Shown piece by piece: positions 52,027 to 60,100 of a stretch of 64,000 nt of DNA. A model generated the notes under the pieces. That model was given only the letters and a program-made list of their open reading frames with translations, did not search any database and was not told the DNA's origin. Position 1 is the first letter of the stretch, and each line of letters begins with the position of its first letter. Position numbers and translations under genes: made by a program. This DNA is from Candidatus Onthovicinus excrementipullorum. GTDB taxonomy: Bacteria; Bacillota; Clostridia; Oscillospirales; Acutalibacteraceae. The stretch covers positions 1 through 64,000 of the forward strand of contig DVHG01000025.1 of the NCBI GenBank assembly GCA_018712345.1, given 5' to 3'.

Positions 52027-53595
52027 ATGAAATTTACTTTTGAAAATCAGGGGACCAACACCTATCTTGTCTATACGGTGCAGCCGGAGGACACGATAGA
52101 TACAATGAGCCTTGGCATGCTGACAAACAATAAAATCTTGGGGCTGGCCCCTACGCAGTTTATGCAGATGGACACGGTAAAATATATTAAATATAACGTG
52201 TCTGCCCGTGTGTCAGCAAAACAGTTTTTTTCTGGAGCTGTAAATAAAAAAAGGCTTATCGGCGTTTTTAAAGGCATTGTTAACGCGATGCTCTCCGCCG
52301 AGGATTACATGATAGATATCCGCACGATCGTTATGGATATGGATTACATTTTTGCAGATGTTTCCACATGTGAAACCGTGCTTGTATGTCTGCCCATTAC
52401 AAAGATAGAGCAAAATCCGGTCGATTTAAGGGGCTTTTTTAAAACCATAGTATTCAGTACACAATTTGATCAGACCGAGAATTGTGATCATGTGGCAAAG
52501 ATTATTAACTACCTGAATGGAACGCCTTCGTTTTCCCTCACTGATTTTAAGCAGCTTTTGGAGGAGATTGACGGGCAGAAGGTTCAGCCGGTAGTTATGC
52601 AGCCCACACCACAGCCTGCGCCGCAGCCCGCCGTACAGCCGGACAGACAGCCCCAAACAGCGATTGCGCGCAATCCGATGCCTGTGCAGAATACGCTGCC
52701 GGTACAGAATCCAACCGCACAGAAAAATTCGGTGCAGGTCCCGCCCGGCACACTGCCTAAAGCATTCCCGGGCGGCGTTGCCGTGCCTCCCGTTCCCAGT
52801 CAAAAGACGCCTGCCGTGCCGCCGGCCCCGGGTCCTAAGGCATTTGCCGGACAGGCCGCGCCGCAGACCCCCGGCCCGGAGATCAGTTTTTTGTATTTGA
52901 TGCAGCATTATAACAAGGAAAATGCGGCGGCCTATAAGGCACAAAAAGAGGCAAAAAAGCGTGCCGCCGCCGCAGCTAAAGGAAAGCAGCCGCCCGCAAA
53001 GAAAAAGGGACGTCCGGCGGCCCCGCCCGCAGGTAATTTTAATTTTGCCGTGCCCGGGCAGGGGGCCCCGCAGCCGGTTGCTCAGCCTCAACCCGCGGTG
53101 CAGCCCGTCCGGCAGCCCGCTGTCAGTCCGGTGACGCAGGCCCAGCCGTATGGTGGTAATGTTCCCCAGCAGCCAGCTTATATCCCCCGTGAGGTGCCGC
53201 AGGGGCAGCCTACCGATTTCGGCGAGACGACGGTACTCGGCGGCGGAGCTATTGGGGAGACCACTGTGCTTACGGCGGCGCAGAATCCGGCCAAGGCGAT
53301 TACTCCCTATCTGATCCGCACCAAAAACAATGAAAAAATTTCTTTGAATAAGCCGGTATTCCGCGTGGGCAAGGAGAGAAGTTACGTGGATTACTTCATC
53401 GGTGATAATACGGCAATCAGCCGCAGCCATGCGAACATTATCACGCGTGATGGTGAATATTTCGTCGTCGATACCAACTCCACCAATCATACGTTTGTCA
53501 ACGGAGTAATGATTCAGAGCAATGTGGAAACACCGATTGCCCATGGGGATAAGATTCGAATGGCTAACGAGGATTTTGAATTCAGGCTCTATTAA
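52027..53595 (+). CDS. DUF6382-FHA domain protein with ETTVL motifs
   Basis: This 522-residue cytoplasmic protein has an N-terminal DUF6382-like domain (about 1-175), a long Pro/Gln/Ala-rich linker (about 185-395) and a C-terminal FHA domain. The FHA domain (about 425-522) shows FRVGKERSYVDYFIGDN, ISRSHANIITRDGEY and DTNSTNHTFVNG, with the Arg, Ser-x-x-His and Asn ligands for phospho-threonine. Just before the FHA domain, GETTVL occurs twice (residues 399-404 and 410-415). This is the same place and style as the phosphorylated ETT motif ahead of the FHA domain in GarA/OdhI proteins. It sits between pilus genes and a PP2C/kinase pair, so it is a likely phospho-switch adaptor. Confidence 0.85.
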   Translation: MKFTFENQGTNTYLVYTVQPEDTIDTMSLGMLTNNKILGLAPTQFMQMDTVKYIKYNVSARVSAKQFFSGAVNKKRLIGVFKGIVNAMLSAEDYMIDIRTIVMDMDYIFADVSTCETVLVCLPITKIEQNPVDLRGFFKTIVFSTQFDQTENCDHVAKIINYLNGTPSFSLTDFKQLLEEIDGQKVQPVVMQPTPQPAPQPAVQPDRQPQTAIARNPMPVQNTLPVQNPTAQKNSVQVPPGTLPKAFPGGVAVPPVPSQKTPAVPPAPGPKAFAGQAAPQTPGPEISFLYLMQHYNKENAAAYKAQKEAKKRAAAAAKGKQPPAKKKGRPAAPPAGNFNFAVPGQGAPQPVAQPQPAVQPVRQPAVSPVTQAQPYGGNVPQQPAYIPREVPQGQPTDFGETTVLGGGAIGETTVLTAAQNPAKAITPYLIRTKNNEKISLNKPVFRVGKERSYVDYFIGDNTAISRSHANIITRDGEYFVVDTNSTNHTFVNGVMIQSNVETPIAHGDKIRMANEDFEFRLY

Positions 53596-53667
53596 TCCGT
53601 TTTTATCGCCTGTTGGGGATGCGCATGTGTTCCCACTCTATTTCGGACGAACGGGGGGATCGGAAAA

Positions 53668-54435
53668 ATGAATTTTATCGTCTCCGCTGCGACAGACATC
53701 GGATTGACAAAAAACACAAATCAGGATAGCTATGCAGTTCGTGTTTTAAGTACCAGGCAGGGGAAAATGGCGTTTGCCGTTCTTTGTGACGGTATGGGCG
53801 GCCTTGCCCGTGGGGAAATCGCGAGCGCGTCACTGGTGAGAGCCTTTTGTAATTGGGCGGATCACCAGCTCCCGGCGCTTTGCGAACGGGAGATTACCGA
53901 TACCGCCATTCGCTCGGACTGGGTCGGCCTTGCAGAAAAATATAATGAAAAGATCAAGGATTATGCAAAGTCCCGCGGAACAAATATGGGTACGACCGTG
54001 ACTGCAATCCTTTTGACAGAAAAGCGATATTACATTATCAACGTCGGGGATACCAGGGCGTATGAAATTACGAATCGGGCATCCGTTTTAACAAAAGATC
54101 AGACCGTGGTCGCGCGGGAAGTGGAGCTGGGCAATCTCACGCCCGAGGAGGCTGAAAAAGACGCGCGCCGCAGTGTGCTGCTCCAGTGCATCGGGGCGTC
54201 TGAAGAGGTCTGCCCGGACCTGTTCTTTGGGGATACCAGATGGAATGCTGTGTATATGTTGTGCAGCGATGGGTTCAGGCATGAGATCACGGAAGAGGAG
54301 ATACATCAGTTTCTCAATCCGGATGTTATGACCGACCCCGATGGAATGAAACAGAATATGAAGTCCCTCATTGATTTGAATAAACAGAGGCAGGAAAGGG
54401 ACAACATTTCAGTCATCTCCATCAGGACGTTTTGA
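53668..54435 (+). CDS. PP2C-family Ser/Thr protein phosphatase
   Basis: A 255-residue soluble phosphatase with all PP2C metal-binding motifs: TNQDSYAV, VLCDGMGGLARGE, GTTVTAILL, INVGDTRAYEI, CSDGFRHEI and RDNISVI. It should remove phosphate from Ser/Thr residues placed by the kinase encoded next to it. The start ATG lies after a weak GGGGG SD. Its 3' end is 20 bp before the kinase ATG. There is no membrane segment. Confidence 0.95.
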   Translation: MNFIVSAATDIGLTKNTNQDSYAVRVLSTRQGKMAFAVLCDGMGGLARGEIASASLVRAFCNWADHQLPALCEREITDTAIRSDWVGLAEKYNEKIKDYAKSRGTNMGTTVTAILLTEKRYYIINVGDTRAYEITNRASVLTKDQTVVAREVELGNLTPEEAEKDARRSVLLQCIGASEEVCPDLFFGDTRWNAVYMLCSDGFRHEITEEEIHQFLNPDVMTDPDGMKQNMKSLIDLNKQRQERDNISVISIRTF

Positions 54436-54455
54436 TTGGAAGCGGAGGGGATTGC

Positions 54456-56162
54456 ATGCTTGAAATCGGTTCGCTTGTCGACGGCAAGTACAAAATACTC
54501 AGTGAGATCGGTCATGGCGGCATGAGCGTTGTCTACATGGCTATTAATGAGAAAGCAAATAAAACATGGGCAGTCAAAGAGGTCCGCAAGGATGCGAAGA
54601 TGGATTTTAATACAGTCCGGCAGGGGCTGATGGCTGAGATTGAAACCCTCAAGAAGCTGAAGCACCCGAATTTGCCAAGCATTGTGGATGTTATCGAGGA
54701 TGATGAAAGCTTTATCATCGTGATGGACTATATTGAGGGCCGCTCTCTGGATAAAATTATAGAGGAAAATGGCGCACAGCCTGAGGCCTATGTGGTGGAG
54801 TGGGCCAAGCAGCTGTGCGACGTGTTCGGTTATCTGCACTCCAGGACACCACCGATCATTTACCGTGATATGAAGCCGGCAAACATCATGCTCAAACCGG
54901 ATGGCAATATTATGGTCATCGATTTTGGTACTGCCAAGAACTATGAAATCGATCTGGGGGAGACTACGGGAATCGGTACCATCGGCTATGCAGCGCCGGA
55001 GCAGTATATCGGCAGCGGATTAGGTCGCACAGATGCCAGAACGGATATCTATTGTTTGGGAATCACGATGTACCATCTTCTCACCAATATTGATCCCTGT
55101 AAAAATTTGATCAATAACAAGTCTATCAGGGCGGTGAACCCCGCTCTGTCGCATGGCCTGGATGCCATTATTCAGAAATGCACACAATACCAGCCGGAAG
55201 ACAGATATCAGTCGTGTGCGGAGTTGATGTATGATCTTGAGAACTATGAGATCCTGGAACCCCTGTACAAGAAAAAGCAGAAGCGCAAGCTCGGTGCATT
55301 CTTCCTGACGCTTTTGCTGGCGGTCCTGCTGGCAGTATCGGGGTTCGGCTTCAATCTGGCGGCGGCGCACAAGGCGACGGATACCTACGAGACTATGCTC
55401 TATGAGGCTTCCAAAACCACAGATTACGCCACAAAAGTAGGGATTTACGAAAAATGTATCGCAATCCCCGATAAATCCGGCGATAAGGAAGCGTATCTCG
55501 CGCTGATTCAGACATTCAAGGAAAACGACTCCTCTTTTTCCGTAGATGAGGCCAAATTACTGGAACGGCTCATTAAAAACAATCAGGCAGCCTTACAGGA
55601 AAACGCCGCTGACTATACGGAGATCTGCTTTGAGACCGGAAAGCTCTACTGGTATTATTACGATTATGGAGACGGCTCTCAGATCACCCGGGCAAAGAGT
55701 TCCATTGAGTGGTTTCAGGATGTCCTCAATAATGCGCCGGAGGGGTTTGAGAATCTGGGCATGGCGAGGGTATATGCGAACATCGGCATTTTCTACCGCG
55801 ACATTACTACGAATATTACAGAGGCAAGCGATAAGGGGAAATATAAGCCCCTATTTGAAAATTTGGCGGAACTGGTCCGTACGGTCGCAACGGATGATGG
55901 TGAAAGCGAAATTGTCAGGCTGGAATTGCTGGAGCTTACCCGAAGCGCCATCCAGCAATATGCGACCAAATTTAAGGTCGATGGTGTCAGTCAGTCCGAA
56001 TTAACCGAGCTTTATAATTTATTGGAAAGTACGGTTCATTCTATTCAGACAACGACGGATAAGACGGACGATATGAAAAATAAAATCATTACGAATCTTC
56101 CGGATACGAAATCTGCTGTTGAAACTGCATATGGCACGGAAAAAGGGGGCGTGAAGTCATGA
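54456..56162 (+). CDS. Membrane Ser/Thr protein kinase
   Basis: The 568-residue protein has a PknB-like kinase domain. It shows the G-loop EIGHGGMSVVY (18-27), catalytic Lys41 (WAVKEV), YRDMKPANIM (136-145; Asp138; Tyr replaces His of HRD), DFGTA (156-160) and an activation loop with GETTGIGTIGYAAPEQ (168-183). A membrane helix (about 280-300) precedes an extracytoplasmic helical domain of about 260 residues with no PASTA repeats. The activation-loop GETTG resembles the GETTVL motif in neighbouring proteins. ATG 54456 follows CGGAGGGG. The stop overlaps the next gene by 4 nt. The ligand of the outer domain is unknown; pilus or wall status is plausible. Confidence 0.93.
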   Translation: MLEIGSLVDGKYKILSEIGHGGMSVVYMAINEKANKTWAVKEVRKDAKMDFNTVRQGLMAEIETLKKLKHPNLPSIVDVIEDDESFIIVMDYIEGRSLDKIIEENGAQPEAYVVEWAKQLCDVFGYLHSRTPPIIYRDMKPANIMLKPDGNIMVIDFGTAKNYEIDLGETTGIGTIGYAAPEQYIGSGLGRTDARTDIYCLGITMYHLLTNIDPCKNLINNKSIRAVNPALSHGLDAIIQKCTQYQPEDRYQSCAELMYDLENYEILEPLYKKKQKRKLGAFFLTLLLAVLLAVSGFGFNLAAAHKATDTYETMLYEASKTTDYATKVGIYEKCIAIPDKSGDKEAYLALIQTFKENDSSFSVDEAKLLERLIKNNQAALQENAADYTEICFETGKLYWYYYDYGDGSQITRAKSSIEWFQDVLNNAPEGFENLGMARVYANIGIFYRDITTNITEASDKGKYKPLFENLAELVRTVATDDGESEIVRLELLELTRSAIQQYATKFKVDGVSQSELTELYNLLESTVHSIQTTTDKTDDMKNKIITNLPDTKSAVETAYGTEKGGVKS

Positions 56163-56632
56163 CCATTGAGCTCATGCAGACCATGTCATTGGCCTCTTAT
56201 ATCGCCGCTGGGGTCTTGTTTCTGATTGGCGTGGCATTGTTTTTTCTGCTTGATGTTCCAAAGCTGTACGGAGATATTTCCGGGCGAACGGCTAAAAAAG
56301 CAATTGAGGCAATCCGACGTAAAAATGAAGAGACTGGCAACAAAGCCTATCGGCCGAGCATGGTTAATGCGCAACGGGGAAAGCTGACAGATAAAATAAC
56401 GCACTCTGGAAAGGTGGAATCACGATCGTCCGGATTGCAATTGAATGTCGGTACTGAAAAACTGGACACCGCCCTGTTAACTCCGCAATCCGGGGAGACG
56501 ACTGTTCTGGATGGACCGGTCTATCAATCCGCTGAAACCACAGTCCTCTCTCAGGAGGACGTTGGGAGAAACAACGCATTCGGAGTGGATGTTGAAATTT
56601 CCTTTTCGGAAAGCACGGAGGTCATCGAGTGA
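56159..56632 (+). CDS. Small membrane protein with duplicated ETTVL motif
   Basis: This 157-residue protein has one N-terminal membrane helix (AAGVLFLIGVALFFLLDVP), a basic juxtamembrane stretch, and a disordered-looking cytoplasmic tail. The tail carries GETTVL (residues 112-117) and AETTVL (125-130), then an acidic end (SFSESTEVIE). I know no family. The ATGA overlap with the kinase and the next gene indicates translational coupling. The tail is a candidate kinase substrate and docking site for the FHA protein encoded upstream; this is inference from motif and place. Confidence 0.75.
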   Translation: MTIELMQTMSLASYIAAGVLFLIGVALFFLLDVPKLYGDISGRTAKKAIEAIRRKNEETGNKAYRPSMVNAQRGKLTDKITHSGKVESRSSGLQLNVGTEKLDTALLTPQSGETTVLDGPVYQSAETTVLSQEDVGRNNAFGVDVEISFSESTEVIE

Positions 56633-57123
56633 AAAAAAGGCTCAGCTTCAAACATATTGGTGCGATCCTGCGGCAGCGGCGGCTGTTTTATCTCTATCTT
56701 GGCTGTATGCTTGTCTGTGCTTTCACAATCGCACTCATGCCGGTCGCCAGTCTGCTTGCCGAAGAAAACCGGGTCTTTCTGATTCTGGATGGGATGTTCT
56801 TTTGGCTTGGCATCGCAGGGGCGCTTGCATCGTGCGTTCTGATCAACAGGAAACGCAAGGGAAGCATGGCGTTCACCGGGCGGTACCCAAAGCTGAAAAG
56901 GCTCGGACTGATCCACTTTTTCCAGAACAGAGCAGCTCTGATTGCAGATATAGCAATGTTTGTGCTGACTGCCGGGATAGTCATTGTCAGGATCATTACA
57001 GACAATGCCTTTATCCTGTTTCCGCTGCTGGCGGGAATTGTGTTTGCATTTGGAATGCACTGTATGCTCAACGGCATTAATTATATTTATCTGTTTGATT
57101 TACAAAGCATAGGGAGGAATTGA
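56629..57123 (+). CDS. Small polytopic membrane protein
   Basis: A 164-residue protein with four predicted hydrophobic segments (YLYLGCMLVCAFTIALMPVA, MFFWLGIAGALASCVLI, IADIAMFVLTAGIVIVRI, AFILFPLLAGIVFAFGMHC) and basic loops. No domain is recognised. It overlaps the preceding gene by 4 nt and ends 3 bp before the giant surface protein, so it belongs to the same operon and may assist export or anchoring. That role is a guess. Confidence 0.75.
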   Translation: MKKRLSFKHIGAILRQRRLFYLYLGCMLVCAFTIALMPVASLLAEENRVFLILDGMFFWLGIAGALASCVLINRKRKGSMAFTGRYPKLKRLGLIHFFQNRAALIADIAMFVLTAGIVIVRIITDNAFILFPLLAGIVFAFGMHCMLNGINYIYLFDLQSIGRN

Positions 57124-57126
57124 GGT

Positions 57127-60100
57127 ATGATTCAGAGAAGCAGAAAATCATTCAGCCGCGCTTTGGCGATGCTGCTGTCACTGGCAATGGCCGTTACAGC
57201 GCTGCCGTTCGGATTGACGCGGGTACACGCGGCCGTTCCGGATTCTTATACGGTCACCGTCAAAGACGAGGCGGGGAATCCGGTGGCGGGTGCCGGCGTA
57301 CGGCTTGAGGGGGTGAACATACCGCTGGATTTAACCGAAAAGACGGGGGAGGACGGTGTCGCCGCATTTGCGGTTTCAACCATTGAAGCTGCGTTGTCCG
57401 AAATCCAGGAGGGTTCGGCGAATGTCCGAATTCATGTGAGCAGCGAAAATCATGGGACTGCAACGCGGGCAGTATCTCTGACTAAAGGAGATTTAGTGCG
57501 GAATATTGAGGTTGTACTGACGCAGGCGTCCGCACAGATCCCCGCAGCAGACTATGTGATCCGCGGTTATGAGGGGGCGTATGATGGTCAGCCGCACGGA
57601 GCCTATGTCGCCGCCGAAGGATACACGGTCCGATACAGCACAGACGGAAGCAGCTATGGGGAGAATTGCCCCACAATTACAGACGTGGGGGAACAGGAAG
57701 TCTATGTACAACTGTCCAAAGAGGGGTATCAGCCGGTCCTTCAAAAAGTCGTGCTGAAGGTCACCCCCGCTGTGCGAAGCGATTTCGGCTTTGCAGACCC
57801 CTCGCCGAAAGATGTGGAATATACGCAGGACCTAATCTTGAAAAATGCCGCAAGCAGCAGTTGTGAGCCGCAGGCGGTAACCTACAAATCCTCTGATGAA
57901 ACGATTGCAACGGTAGGTCAGGATGGAACAGTGACCTTTCTTCAGGCGGGCACCGTGACCATCACCGCAGAGATGGCGGCAGGAAAAAATTATGCCGAGA
58001 GCGCCGCAAGTTACCAGGTGACCGCGTATGAGCCGAATTCGTTCGGTTTTGAAATTTCGGCGCCTACAGCGGTTGTATACGGCCCAAACAATCATACATT
58101 TACCAATCAGGTTCGCGATCCCCAGGCTGCAACCGTCACGTACAGGATTGTCTCGCAGGAGCGCGACGGTGCATCTGCTTCCGATGTCGCCTCGATTAAT
58201 TCTGCCACGGGAGAGGTGACGATCCTTGCTGCGGGAACGATTGAAGTGAAAGCGGAGACGGAGACCGGCTTGGCCGCCACATACACCTTGACGATCAACA
58301 GGGCCGTTCAGTCCGGCTTTGCCTTTCAAGAGCAGTACCCTGAAAATCTTGCCTATGGCGCCTCTTATCAAAACGAGGCATTCGGCGGCGAGGGCGCCGG
58401 CGCGATCACCTATCAGATCACATCCGGAGAAACTGTGGTGTCGCTCGAACCGGATGGCACGATCCGAGCGATTGGCGTCGGCGACGCCTCCATTCAGGCG
58501 ATCAGGGCTGCGGACAGTCGGTACGGGGCCGCAAGCGCGGTTTATACGATTACTGCCGTGAAGGCGGATCAGACTGGATTTGCGTTCGCTTCCAATTCTT
58601 ATGAGGTAAAATATGGGACGCGTACATTAACTGTTTCCGCTGACGGAGGGCAGTCCGACGGGGCGATTACGTACAGTATTGAAGAGGGAGCTGAAATTGC
58701 CTTCATTGACGCTGCTTCCGGCGCGGTTACATTTGTGGACCAGATGACCGGCTCCGTCAGGGTGAAGGCGGTGAAGGCCGGGAATGCGTATTATAATGAG
58801 ATCAGCGCCTTCACCACCATCCAGGTGACGCGGTTCAATGCTTCTTCTCTGTATCATCTTGAGGGCGATCAAGGTGACAACGGCTGGTATACCGGAAATA
58901 TTGATATTGTCCCAGCCGAGGGATATATGATTGCAACGGAGGATAGCTTTGATGCCGAATGGAAGGATCGGCTCACCCTGGAGAGTGAAGGAGTCACCGA
59001 GGACCTGAAAGTCTATCTGAAGGGGACCGAAGGGCCTGACGCGGGCGCGATCAGTGACGCCATTGCAATCGGCACACTGAAGATTGATAAGACGGCTCCG
59101 ATTTCCATGTCCATCACATACAGCAAGTCCGTGATGGACGTTGTGCTGGAAGCGCTTACCCTGGGCTTCTATCAAGCGCCTGTGACGGTCACGGTGGAGG
59201 CCGCCGATACGGTTTCGGGGATCGAAAGCTTTGCCTACGCATACACGGTTTCGGAAGGTGCCAGCAGTGTCAATCAGGGCGGCAGCGGTACCATTTCCGA
59301 GGGGGATGCGGATTTCTCCCGGGATGCAGAGAAAGCCAGTGCGAGCTTTGAGATCCCCGCACAGTTCCGCGGCCATGTCTCCTTTACGGCATACGATCGG
59401 GCGGGGAACCATTCCGATTATGCGGACGCAGATCATGAGATCATCGTGGACAGCCTTGCGCCGGAGGTGACAGTTGTACTTCCCGAGGGCGAGGGCCCCG
59501 ATAGCAGCTATTATAACGCCCCTGTCAGGGCTACAGTCAGGATTGAGGAGGCCAACTTCTGCGCTTCCGACGTCGTGATTAATGTTGGAAAGCGGCTGAA
59601 TGGCGAGGCGGAATATACAGAGACTCCCCTTGCGCCGGAGTTTAAACCTGACGAAATAGAAGATACCTATGTGATGGAAATCCAGTTTAAGGAAAATGCG
59701 GATTACATTTTAGATATCTCCTACACGGATAAGTCTGATAATGAGAGTGCTGAAAAGCAATATCAATTTACGGTAGATACGATTGCGCCGGAGATCTCGG
59801 TCAGCTATGATAATAACGATGCGCAAAACGGGGATCAGTTCAAAGGGGACAGGACTGCGACCATTGTTATTACGGAGCACAACTTCACCGCCCAAAACGT
59901 CAATGTTCAAATCACTACGAAAAATGCGCAGGGCGACGTCTCTATTTCCGATTATGCGGCCGATCTGAGGGAGGATGCGAATTGGGAGCACAACGGTGAC
60001 ACGCATACAGCTTCGATCTCCTTCAGCGCGGAAGCGAATTACACGTTCGCCATCGGCTGCACGGATCTGGCGGGGACGGCGAATACGGGCGTAACTTATG

